64,000 bases of DNA from Actinoplanes sandaracinus (GTDB lineage: Bacteria > Actinomycetota > Actinomycetes > Mycobacteriales > Micromonosporaceae). Positions 12,185-19,818 of the stretch are shown here, piece after piece. The position numbers and the translations under genes are program-made. Position 1 is the first letter of the stretch. Every line of letters begins with the position of its first letter. The stretch spans positions 275,549 through 339,548 of the forward strand of contig NZ_JASCTH010000002.1 in the NCBI RefSeq assembly GCF_030009775.1, in the 5' to 3' direction. The notes beneath the pieces are model-generated. The model worked only from the letters and a program-made list of their open reading frames with translations, was not told where the DNA came from and did not search any database.

Positions 12185-12553
12185 ATGACCGGCCTCCGGA
12201 TGACCGAGCCCTGCGCCGAACACCACCGGGACCCCGGCGCGTGCGGCCAGGTCGGCCGGGACCCGGGCGCCTCCGCGGTACGCACCCGCCTGGCCTGGCG
12301 GCGAACCGGCCTCTCCGCGACCGTGGTGGCGCTTCTCACCGTCCGGCCCGCCTTCGCGCCCGGCGCCGGGCCGGCCGCATGGCTCGTCGCTGCCGCCGCG
12401 ATGGCCGGCTGGGCGCTGGCCGTCGCGCTCGCCCTGCATCGCGCGCGCGGCCTGAGGTCGCGCTTCCCCCGGCCGGCGCCCCGTTCGGTACGCGCCTACG
12501 CGCTCGTCATCGTCGCCATGGCGGTCCTTGGCGGATGGGTTGTCATGCTCTGA
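12185..12553 (+). CDS. Second DUF202-type membrane protein
   Basis: 122 residues. After a ~30-residue polar head the DUF202 core reads VRTRLAWRRTGLSATVVALL, followed by two more hydrophobic segments (AAWLVAAAAMAGWALAVALA and YALVIVAMAVLGGWVVML). Tandem DUF202 genes of one YidH-like and one shorter type are common in actinobacteria; their role is unknown. An internal ATG at 12200 is an alternative start. Confidence 0.82.
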   Translation: MTGLRMTEPCAEHHRDPGACGQVGRDPGASAVRTRLAWRRTGLSATVVALLTVRPAFAPGAGPAAWLVAAAAMAGWALAVALALHRARGLRSRFPRPAPRSVRAYALVIVAMAVLGGWVVML

Positions 12554-12591
12554 TCGTCGCCGTCCGGGCGCGGGGGGAGCATCATTGCGAC

Positions 12592-12948
12592 ATGGTCCGG
12601 TTGTTCATCCTTCTGGCAGCGGCAGCCCTCGTGCTGCTGATCCTGGCTCTCATCAGCGGTTTGTCGGCGGAGCGGCTCCGCAACGCGCCCCGCGCGGTGT
12701 GGATCCTGCTCATCGTGCTGCTCCCGATCGCCGGACCGATCGCCTATCTCCTCTGGGGCCGACCGGTCAGCCGCCGCCCGCCCCGGCGGCCATCCTCGCC
12801 CGACGACGACCCCGAGTTCCTCCGGTCGGTGGACAGCTCGATGAAAAACCCGACGGCCGGCTCGACGGACCGTGACCAGGCCCGCCGTGACCGGGAACTG
12901 CTCGCCGACCTGGAACGCGAACTCCACCAGGACGACGAGAAGCCCTAA
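12592..12948 (+). CDS. PLDc_N domain membrane protein
   Basis: 118 residues. Two hydrophobic helices near the N-terminus (LFILLAAAALVLLILALISG and AVWILLIVLLPIAGPIAYLLW) end in the family mark GPIAYLLWGRP. A charged cytoplasmic tail follows with acidic and Arg-rich segments. PLDc_N proteins resemble the membrane anchor of cardiolipin synthases but lack the catalytic HKD domain; function is unknown. Its stop codon overlaps the convergent TPP-enzyme stop by four bases, leaving no space for a terminator. Confidence 0.8.
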   Translation: MVRLFILLAAAALVLLILALISGLSAERLRNAPRAVWILLIVLLPIAGPIAYLLWGRPVSRRPPRRPSSPDDDPEFLRSVDSSMKNPTAGSTDRDQARRDRELLADLERELHQDDEKP

Positions 12949-14567
12949 GCCAGGCTGGTGCTGCGGGGATAGGCGTCGGCCGGGTCGGTCAGCACGTTCA
13001 CGAGGTAGGGCACGCCCGCGTCGAAAGCGCGCCGCAGCGCCGGGCCGATCTCGCCCGGCTTCTCCACGGTCTCACCGGCGCCGCCGAGCGCCCGGACCAC
13101 CTCGTCGTAACGCAGGCCCGGCTGCAGGTCGGCGGCGACGTCGTAGCCGTACATCGCCCGCATCGGATGTTTCTCCAGCCCCCAGATGCCGTTGTTGCCG
13201 ACCACGATCACCACGGGCAGGCCCTGCCGGACCAGTGACTCGGCGTCCATCAGCGAGAACCCGGCGGCGCCGTCGCCCAGCAGCACACAGACCTGCCGGC
13301 CGGGGTGGGTGACCCGGGCGCCCATGGCGTAACCGAGGCCGGTGCCGAGACATCCGTACGGGCCCGGGTCGAGCCAGGTGCCGGGCCGGGCGGGCTCCAG
13401 GAACCGGCCGGCGTAGGAGACGAAGTCGCCGCCGTCACCGATCGTCACCGCGTCCGCGTCGAGCACGCGTCGCAGTTCGCCGTAGACGCGAGCGGGTCTG
13501 ATCGGATCGGTCTCCGCCGCCATCGCGGAGACGTCGCGGGCTCTCGCGGCCTCCTCGGCCGCCCGCAGCGACGCGATCCAGTCCTCGTGAGCGGCTCGCG
13601 GGCCGGCCCAGCCGGCGATCGCGGTGAGGGTCCGCCGCAGGTCGCCGGCCGGTGAGACGGCCGGGCTGACGTGCGTGGCCCGCTGCGACACGGCGTCCAC
13701 CACGTGCACCACGGTGGCCTCGCCGAAGTCGCCGAACCCGAGGCGGAAGTCGAGTGGCGTGCCGATCACGGCGATCACGTCGGCGCCGGCGAACGCGTGC
13801 CGCCGGGTGCGGGAGAACGCCAGCGGGTGACCCGGCGGCAGCGCGCCCCGGCCCATCCCGTTGGTGAAGACCGGCAACCGCAGCTCCTCGGCGGCGGCCC
13901 GGAGTTCCGCGACCGCGTCCGCGGCCCAGACGTCCGAGCCGGCCACGACGACCGGGCGGGCCGCTGCGGCGAGCAGGCCGGCGGCCTTGGCCACCTCGTC
14001 CGGGTCGGCCTCCTCGACCGTGCCGGCGGGCGCCTCGGGAACCGCGGCCCCGGCCGTGCCGAACAGCACCTCCAGCGGCAGGTCCAGGAAGACCGGGCCG
14101 CGGTGCGGAGTGAGCGCGGCGGTCAGGGCGGCGCCGATCTCCCCCGGGATCGAGGCGGTAGCGGTGACCGTGGCCGCGTACTTCGTGATCGGGGCGACCA
14201 GCGGCACGTGATCGAACTCCTGGAGGCTGCCGGAACCCCAGCGGAAGCTCGGGGCCCGGCCGCCCAGGACCAGGACCGGGGAGGCGTTGAAGTGCGCGCT
14301 GGTCAGGCCGGAGATGCCGTTGGTCACACCCGGGCCGGCGGTGAGGACGGCCAGGCCGGGGCGCCGCCGCAGCTTGGCGACGGCCTCGGCGGCGAAGACG
14401 GCGGACTGTTCATGGCGTACGTCGTACAGGCCGAACCCGGACTCGTGCGCGGCCGTGTAGAGCGGGAAGACGTGCCCACCGGAGAGGGTGAACATCTCGG
14501 TGACCCCGAACGCCCGCAGGGCCGCCAGCGCCAGCTCGCCGCCGTGCCCCTCGATCGAACCCGTCAC
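12945..14567 (-). CDS. Thiamine-pyrophosphate-dependent enzyme, acetolactate synthase-like
   Basis: 540 residues with the three-domain layout of the POX/AHAS family: N-terminal pyrimidine-binding domain with the cofactor-activating Glu53 in VRHEQSAVFAAEA and GPGVTNGISG; a central Rossmann-like domain; a C-terminal PP-binding domain with LLGDGAAGFSLMDAESLV and GNNGIWGLEKHP. No small regulatory AHAS subunit is linked, so branched-chain biosynthesis is doubtful. Other candidates are a 2-hydroxyacyl-CoA lyase or a decarboxylase. It starts 15 bp after the Hsp70-like gene and is probably cotranscribed with it, an unusual pairing. Confidence 0.85.
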   Translation of the reverse strand: MTGSIEGHGGELALAALRAFGVTEMFTLSGGHVFPLYTAAHESGFGLYDVRHEQSAVFAAEAVAKLRRRPGLAVLTAGPGVTNGISGLTSAHFNASPVLVLGGRAPSFRWGSGSLQEFDHVPLVAPITKYAATVTATASIPGEIGAALTAALTPHRGPVFLDLPLEVLFGTAGAAVPEAPAGTVEEADPDEVAKAAGLLAAAARPVVVAGSDVWAADAVAELRAAAEELRLPVFTNGMGRGALPPGHPLAFSRTRRHAFAGADVIAVIGTPLDFRLGFGDFGEATVVHVVDAVSQRATHVSPAVSPAGDLRRTLTAIAGWAGPRAAHEDWIASLRAAEEAARARDVSAMAAETDPIRPARVYGELRRVLDADAVTIGDGGDFVSYAGRFLEPARPGTWLDPGPYGCLGTGLGYAMGARVTHPGRQVCVLLGDGAAGFSLMDAESLVRQGLPVVIVVGNNGIWGLEKHPMRAMYGYDVAADLQPGLRYDEVVRALGGAGETVEKPGEIGPALRRAFDAGVPYLVNVLTDPADAYPRSTSLA

Positions 14568-14582
14568 CGCCGCCTCCTGTCG

Positions 14583-16817
14583 TCAGAGCCCCAGCAGATC
14601 CCGCAGGTCTCTGAGGACGTCGATCGCATCCTGCTCGAACGACGATTCGCTGCCGTAGCCGTACGCGAGGATCAGCGCCACGACCGGCACGGTCACCATC
14701 ACCATCAGGCTGACCAGGACCTGGAGCAGGCGGCGCAGCCGGCGGCGGGGCCGGCGGACCCGGGCCGGTTCCGGCGTGGGCTGCTGCTGCGGCACGGTCG
14801 CCATCACGCGCGGCGGGGACACCGGGCGGGCGGAGCCCACCGCGGGCGATATCGGCCGGGCATGCACCACCACCGGCTGCTGGCTCCGCTTCGGGCGCGC
14901 CGCGGGTCCCGGCTGACGAGGGGGTACGGGCGTCCGGTTCGGGTATTCGGGCGGACTGGTCGCGACCGTCGCGTCCGGGTCGGGTCGCCAGGTGACCGAG
15001 GCCGCGTGCGGCCACGGGTCGACCGGCGGGCGCAGGTGCGGCGGGGCGTCGGTGGCCGGTGGCTGCGGCCGGCTCGGGCCGGGGCCCCTTCCCTGATGCT
15101 GGTTCTGGCGCGGCGGGCCGTCCGGCCGCGGCGGCACGTTGTCGGGGCGGGACGGCCGTTTCGGCAGTGGGCCGGCGGCCGCGGGGGCTGCCTGCGCCGC
15201 CTCGGGCTCAGGGCCGCCGGTGGCCGCGGCCACCGGCGTGTCCGCGGAGTCCCCGGCGACGGCGGTGTCGCCGGTGGGCGGGCGGTCCGCTTCCGGGCCC
15301 TGCGCCGACGGGATCGCCGGCACCGGGGTGGTCGCGGGCAGCGGCGCCGGGCGGTCCACCACAGCGGTGGCCCCGTCCGGCGCGGCGGGCGCGGCCACGA
15401 CGGTCGCCCCGTCGTCCAGCCGCGGCCGGGGAGCGACGACGGTGGGCCGGTCGTCCTCCACCCGGGGCTTGGCGGCGAGCACGGTGGGCCGGTCGTCCTC
15501 GACCAGCGGCTTGGCCGCGAGCACCGTCGGCCGGTCGTCCTCCACACGCGGCTTCGCCGCGAGCACCGTCGGCCGGTCGTCCTCCACACGCGGCTTCGCC
15601 GCGAGCACCGTCGGCCGGTCGTCCTCCACACGCGGCTTCGCCGCGAGCACCGTCGGCCGGTCGTCCTCGATGACGCTGGCCGGCAGGTACTTCGACGGCA
15701 GGCGCAGTTCCTCGGTCGGGCCGGGCGCGGCCGGCTCGCTGCTCAGCAGGGCCGCGCCGGCCATGATGCTGCCCTCGGCGACGACCAGCTCGGGCTGCTC
15801 GATCACCACCGGCGGGTCGCCCAGTGCGCGGTGCAGCAGCGTCGCCACCAGAGGGATCCGGCTGGCGCCGCCGACCAGGAAGACGCCGGCGAGCCGGCCC
15901 TCGGGCAGATCAGCCCAGCGCAGGAGATTTTGCGTGATCTGAACGGTCTGCTCCAGCACCGGCCGGGCCACCGTCTCCAGTTCCTCGCGGGTGAGGTGCG
16001 CCTCCACGTCGAGCAGCGGCACCACGAAGTCGGCCGACTGGGCGCGGGACAGCCGCTCCTTCGCGATCCGCACGTCGTCCCACAGCTGGCGTCGGGCGCG
16101 GCGCTCCTCGACGGTGGCCGGTTCCATCAGCCGGGCCCAGTCGTCGGTGTGCAGGTGCTCGACGATCGCGGCGTCCACGTCGAGGCCGCCGAGGTCGTCG
16201 CGGCCGTCGACGGCCAGCACCTCGAAACCGGTCGCGTGGCGCGCGACGACACTGGTGTCGAAGGTGCCGGCGCCGAAGTCGTGCACCATGACGACGGAAC
16301 CGATCGGCACGTCACGGCCGAGCACCTCGGCGAAGTAGGTGGCCGCGGCGACCGGCTCGGCGACCAGGCGGGCGCCTTCCAGACCGGCCCGTGCGGCGGC
16401 CTCGGCCAGCAGGGTCCGGCGGGCGGCGCCCCAGGTGGCCGGGCAGGTGAGCGTGACCTCGGGCCGGTACGGCCCGACGGCCCGGTGCCACTCCTCGGCG
16501 ACCCGGGCCAGGACGGCCGCGATCAGCTCGACGGTCTCGAACTCGCGCTCACCGAGCAGCACCAGGTCGTCGTCGACACGCCGTTTCGGATTGGGCTCGA
16601 AACGGGCCGGGTCGATGCGGGCGCTGTGCACGGCGTCGCGGCCGACGAGCAGGTTGCCCGAGGAGTCGGCGAAGACGGCCGACGGCAGCAGCGGGGAGCC
16701 GTCGACCAGGATCGGCCGGGCACGACCGTCAGGCCATCGCGCGACGGCGACGGTGTTGGAGGTGCCGAAGTCGACGCCGAGGGCGTACCGCTTCGGACCA
16801 CCCTGGTCGATGGGCAT
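14583..16817 (-). CDS. Hsp70-family ATPase with 14-residue repeats and C-terminal membrane anchor
   Basis: 744 residues. The N-terminal ~365 residues are an actin-fold ATPase: phosphate-1 loop GVDFGTSNTVAVARW, phosphate-2 loop VHDFGAGTFDTSVV, adenosine loop VFLVGGASRIPLVA. There is no DnaK substrate-binding domain. Instead come six 14-residue units (EDDRPTVLAAKP) at 383-466, a Pro/Ala/Arg-rich region to ~690, and one membrane helix (VLVSLMVMVTVPVVALILAY) near 700-720 with a short acidic end. With one C-terminal helix, the ATPase is presumably cytoplasmic. The RPTV repeats may be Ser/Thr kinase sites, which is inference. It heads a two-gene unit with the TPP enzyme. Confidence 0.88.
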   Translation of the reverse strand: MPIDQGGPKRYALGVDFGTSNTVAVARWPDGRARPILVDGSPLLPSAVFADSSGNLLVGRDAVHSARIDPARFEPNPKRRVDDDLVLLGEREFETVELIAAVLARVAEEWHRAVGPYRPEVTLTCPATWGAARRTLLAEAAARAGLEGARLVAEPVAAATYFAEVLGRDVPIGSVVMVHDFGAGTFDTSVVARHATGFEVLAVDGRDDLGGLDVDAAIVEHLHTDDWARLMEPATVEERRARRQLWDDVRIAKERLSRAQSADFVVPLLDVEAHLTREELETVARPVLEQTVQITQNLLRWADLPEGRLAGVFLVGGASRIPLVATLLHRALGDPPVVIEQPELVVAEGSIMAGAALLSSEPAAPGPTEELRLPSKYLPASVIEDDRPTVLAAKPRVEDDRPTVLAAKPRVEDDRPTVLAAKPRVEDDRPTVLAAKPLVEDDRPTVLAAKPRVEDDRPTVVAPRPRLDDGATVVAAPAAPDGATAVVDRPAPLPATTPVPAIPSAQGPEADRPPTGDTAVAGDSADTPVAAATGGPEPEAAQAAPAAAGPLPKRPSRPDNVPPRPDGPPRQNQHQGRGPGPSRPQPPATDAPPHLRPPVDPWPHAASVTWRPDPDATVATSPPEYPNRTPVPPRQPGPAARPKRSQQPVVVHARPISPAVGSARPVSPPRVMATVPQQQPTPEPARVRRPRRRLRRLLQVLVSLMVMVTVPVVALILAYGYGSESSFEQDAIDVLRDLRDLLGL
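15420..15671 (-). repeat. Six tandem 42-bp coding repeats in the Hsp70-like gene
   Basis: Six in-frame 42-bp units encoding (V/I)EDDRPTVLAAKPR and close variants, with a seventh degenerate unit (LDDGATVVAAP) beyond. The middle units are nearly identical at DNA level, so copy number may vary between strains. Confidence 0.93.
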
Positions 16818-16859
16818 GCCCGCAGTCTAGGCAATGACGGCCTGCATCCGGTCGATCCA

Positions 16860-17048
16860 CTACCCGCCCGTGCACTTCGGCGTCCGCTTCTCGACGAACG
16901 CGGTAGTCCCTTCGAGCCGATCGTCGGTCGCGAAAAGGCCCGCGAACAGGTGAGACTCCAGCGCCAGGCCGGTTGCCGGATCACCGGACACGCCTTCATC
17001 GACGGCCGACCCGGCGGCCCGCAGAGCCGGGCCGGGCTTCCCTCTCAT
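16860..17048 (-). pseudogene. C-terminal remnant of an enoyl-CoA hydratase/isomerase gene
   Basis: The 62 codons read like the last ~60 residues of a crotonase: ALRAAGSAVDEG, then GLALESHLFAGLFATDD, RLEGTTAFVEKRTP and a short end before TAG. The substrate-binding and oxyanion-hole parts of the family (about 190 residues) are absent; a stop lies a few codons upstream and the next ~60 bases belong to the promoter of the rightward gene. This is best explained as a decayed or deleted gene. Confidence 0.72.
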
Positions 17049-17110
17049 TCCGTTTGGCAGTCAGCCGGCGACGGGTACCGGATAGATTGGGTGCCCTGGG
17101 AAGGAAGCAG

Positions 17111-17572
17111 ATGACCACCTATTACCGGGATCCGGAAGTGCTGATCACTTCGGCTGGCGTCAGGATGAACGGCCGCGAGTTCCGGCTGCCCGAGCTGCTA
17201 CAGGTCTGGTACACGAAAGGCACCCGCTCCTGGGGCGTCATCGCCCGGCGCGGCGCCCTCGGCCTGGCCATTCTCCTGCCGCTGCTGGCCGGCGGGTTCG
17301 CCGTGCTGGTGGCCCTGACGATGGACGCCGCGATCGGCACCACCCTGGCCATGGTCATCGGAGGCATCCTGCTCGGCCTGGCTGTCATGCCGGTCGCCGA
17401 CCTGCTGCTGGAGCGCGTCGACCGGTCGTACGACCGGGGCAGCCGCAACCTGGAGATCTGGGGCCGGATCCGCGACGGCGAGGTGCTGCTGATGCGCACT
17501 GACGACGCGCAGCGGTTCGGCCGCGTCTACCGCGCTCTGACGCGGGCCCTCGAGCCGGCGGCGCGCCGGTGA
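17111..17572 (+). CDS. DUF6232-type membrane protein
   Basis: 153 residues, ATG at 17111 with aaggaag just upstream. The N-terminal TYYRDPEVLITSAGVRMNGREF and QVWYTKG resemble the soluble head of DUF6232 proteins; two hydrophobic helices follow (LGLAILLPLLAGGFAVLVAL and MVIGGILLGLAVMPVADLLL), then a C-terminal EIWGRIRDGEVLLMRTDDAQRF segment. Such proteins are typical actinobacterial membrane proteins of unknown function. It overlaps the next gene by four bases (GTGA). Confidence 0.75.
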   Translation: MTTYYRDPEVLITSAGVRMNGREFRLPELLQVWYTKGTRSWGVIARRGALGLAILLPLLAGGFAVLVALTMDAAIGTTLAMVIGGILLGLAVMPVADLLLERVDRSYDRGSRNLEIWGRIRDGEVLLMRTDDAQRFGRVYRALTRALEPAARR

Positions 17573-17922
17573 AACGGGACGCCGCGGGCCTCGCCACACT
17601 GCTGGCCACCACCGGGGTGCTGCACTTCGTGGCGCCGAAACCGTTCGACGGCATCGTGCCCCGCGGCCTGCCCGGGTCGCCGCGCACCTGGACGTACCTC
17701 AGCGGCGTCGCCGAACTGGCGGTGGCCGCCGCCGTCGCACACCCGCGGACCCGCCGCGCCGGAGGGCTGGCCGCGGCCGCGCTGTTCGTCGCGGTCTTCC
17801 CGGCGAACGTCAAGATGGCGGTGGACTGGCGGCACGCCCCACCGGCCCGGCGGGCGATCGCCTGGGGACGGCTGCCGTTGCAGGCGCCGCTGATCGCGTG
17901 GGCGCTGCGGGTGGCCCGCTGA
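17569..17922 (+). CDS. DoxX-like small membrane protein
   Basis: 117 residues with a GTG start overlapping the upstream stop. Hydrophobic helices with GLATLLATTGVLHFVAPKPFD, LSGVAELAVAAAVA and a third near AALFVAVFPANVKMAVDW match the DoxX-like/YphA-type four-helix layout. Family members are linked to quinone chemistry or redox but the role is unproven. Probably translated together with the DUF6232 gene. Confidence 0.72.
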   Translation: MKRDAAGLATLLATTGVLHFVAPKPFDGIVPRGLPGSPRTWTYLSGVAELAVAAAVAHPRTRRAGGLAAAALFVAVFPANVKMAVDWRHAPPARRAIAWGRLPLQAPLIAWALRVAR

Positions 17923-18005
17923 CTTCGGGCCTACCCGGCCGCGGGTGATGTGCTGACTCCCGGCCTACCCCCGGTGTGGCCGGCCTGGTGTGCGCCGCGC
18001 ACACC

Positions 18006-18035
18006 GGGTTCACCCGGTCTGGGTTCACCCGGTCT
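18006..18035. repeat. Tandem 15-bp duplication over the kinase stop codon
   Basis: Two perfect adjacent copies of gggttcacccggtct. The ribokinase-like stop codon lies in the second copy, so the first copy is downstream of the gene on the minus strand. It looks like a slippage duplication. Confidence 0.7.
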
Positions 18036-18921
18036 GGTGGTAAAGGGCGTCGATGTCAGCGCGCGCCGGGAGGGCGTTGCTGGCGCCGACACGACGGACG
18101 CAGGCGGCCCCGGCGGCGTTGGCCCAGCGCACCGCGTCGACCAGGTCGCGGCCCTCGCCCCAGGCCACGGCCAGCGCGCCGGTGAAGGCGTCGCCCGCCG
18201 CGGTGGTGTCGGTGACCTTCACCCGGTAAGCGGGCACGTGCACGTCGGCGCCGTCGCGGTCGGCGTATCGGGAGCCGTTGCCGCTGAGCGTGAGCACCAC
18301 CCGCGGCACGAGCGCCAGCAGCGCGTGCACGTCCGGGTCGGGGCCGCCGGTGATGGCCCGCGCCTCGGTCTCGTTGACCACGAGCAGGTCCACCTCGTCG
18401 AGCAGGCCCGCGGGCAGCGCCTGGGCGGGCGCCGCGTTCAGGATCGTCCGGGTCCCGGCGGCCCGGCCGGCACGCAGCGCGGCAAGCACCGTGGCCATCG
18501 GGATCTCCTGCTGGCAGAGCAGCACGTCGGCGGCGGCGATCGCGGCCGACTCCTGCTCGGTCAGCTCGACGAAGGTGCGGTTCGCCCCCGGGCTCACCAG
18601 GATCGAGTTCTCCCCGGCCCGGTCCACCATGATCACCGCGACGCCTGAGGAGCCGTAGCTCGTTCGTACCAGATCGACGCCGACACCGGCCGCGGCGAGC
18701 CGTGCGTGGAGGGTGACGCCGAAGGCGTCCGATCCGATGGCTCCCAGGAACGTCGTCTGCCCGCCGGCCAGCGCGGCGGCGATGGCCTGGTTGGAGCCCT
18801 TGCCGCCGGGCGTCATGACGAAGTCGTCGCCGAGCACCGTCTCCCCCGGCAGCGGCAGGCTGGGCGCCAGCCCGACCAGGTCCATGTTGGCACTGCCTGC
18901 GACGACGACCCGGGTGGCCAT
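18025..18921 (-). CDS. Ribokinase-like PfkB-family carbohydrate kinase
   Basis: 298 residues. Phosphorylates ribose or a related sugar or nucleoside at the cost of ATP. Seen: N-terminal VVVAGSANMDLVG, sugar-binding MTPGGKGSNQAIAAALAGG, GAIGSDAFG, NEFEAR-type NETEARAITG, and the PfkB signature DTTAAGDAFTGALAVAWGEG with the catalytic Asp. Motifs fit RbsK best, but no ribose transporter is adjacent, so the substrate is open. Its ATG shares a base with the stop of the ABC ATPase upstream (TGATG), showing coupled translation. Confidence 0.88.
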   Translation of the reverse strand: MATRVVVAGSANMDLVGLAPSLPLPGETVLGDDFVMTPGGKGSNQAIAAALAGGQTTFLGAIGSDAFGVTLHARLAAAGVGVDLVRTSYGSSGVAVIMVDRAGENSILVSPGANRTFVELTEQESAAIAAADVLLCQQEIPMATVLAALRAGRAAGTRTILNAAPAQALPAGLLDEVDLLVVNETEARAITGGPDPDVHALLALVPRVVLTLSGNGSRYADRDGADVHVPAYRVKVTDTTAAGDAFTGALAVAWGEGRDLVDAVRWANAAGAACVRRVGASNALPARADIDALYHQTG

Positions 18922-19748
18922 CAGCCCGCCCGTGCGGTGTAGCGGTCGCCGAACCTGTCCACGATCAGCGGCAGGCCGAAGGTCTTCGTCAGGTTCTCCG
19001 CCGTCATCACCTCGCCGAGCAGGCCGGCCGCGACCGCGGTCCCCTCCCGCAGCAGCAGCGCGTGGGTGAAGCCCGGCGGGATCTCCTCGACGTGGTGGGT
19101 GACCAGCACCATCGCCGGGGCGTCCGGGTCGAGTGCGAGCTCGGTGAGGTGGCCGATCAGGGTCTCGCGGCCACCCAGGTCGAGGCCGGCGGTCGGTTCG
19201 TCGAGCAGCATCAGCTCGGGGTCGGTCATCAGCGCCCGGGCGATCTGGGCGCGCTTGCGCTCACCCTCGGACAGGGTGCCGAACTCACGGTCGGCGAACC
19301 CGGCGATGCCGAGCTGCTCCAGCAGCTCACGGGCACGGGCCTCGTCCTGCGGGTCGTAGCTCTCCCGCCAGCGGCCGACGACCGACCACGCGGCGGTCAC
19401 CACCACGTCGAGCACCCGCTCGGTCGGCGGCACCTGGTCGGCGAACCGGCCGGTGGTGAGACCCACTCGGGTCCGCAGCTCGGTCACATCGGTCCGGCCC
19501 AGTTTCTCGCCCAGAACATAGGCGCTGCCCCGGGTGGGGTGCAGCCGGGCGGACGCCAGGTTGAGCAGGGTGGTCTTGCCGGCGCCGTTCGGCCCCAGCA
19601 CCACCCATCGCTCGTCCAGCTCGACCTGCCAGGACAGGTCGCGGATCAGGAAGTTCCCGCCGCGCACCACATTGACGCGGTCGAAGGCGATGACGGTGTC
19701 CTCGCCGGGCGGAATGGATACGGCAGCGTCCAGCACGCGTCCATCCAA
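18921..19748 (-). CDS. Stand-alone ABC transporter ATP-binding protein
   Basis: About 275 residues. Walker A GPNGAGKTTLLN, signature LSEGERKRAQIARAL, Walker B LMLLDEPTAGLDLGG and a switch His in LVTHHVEEIP. No permease or binding protein is adjacent; similar lone ATPases (YlmA-like) are common in Gram-positive bacteria. The start is uncertain: TTG at 19748 gives the longest frame, GTG at 19736 is an alternative. It overlaps the downstream ribokinase-like gene by one base. Confidence 0.85.
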   Translation of the reverse strand: MDGRVLDAAVSIPPGEDTVIAFDRVNVVRGGNFLIRDLSWQVELDERWVVLGPNGAGKTTLLNLASARLHPTRGSAYVLGEKLGRTDVTELRTRVGLTTGRFADQVPPTERVLDVVVTAAWSVVGRWRESYDPQDEARARELLEQLGIAGFADREFGTLSEGERKRAQIARALMTDPELMLLDEPTAGLDLGGRETLIGHLTELALDPDAPAMVLVTHHVEEIPPGFTHALLLREGTAVAAGLLGEVMTAENLTKTFGLPLIVDRFGDRYTARAG

Positions 19749-19818
19749 CCATGTTCGCGCCCGGCGGCCCGACGGCGTGCCGGTGTCCCGCCCCCACGGG
19801 GTGACCCGGGCTCCGGCG

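Noticed and set aside
15420..15671. CRISPR-like array of regular repeats
   Set aside because: The 42-bp units are adjacent without spacers and are in-frame coding repeats of the Hsp70-like protein.
13671..17114. A 1147-codon plus-strand frame over the TPP and Hsp70 genes
   Set aside because: Both minus-strand genes have clear family motifs; the frame is low-complexity antisense reading.
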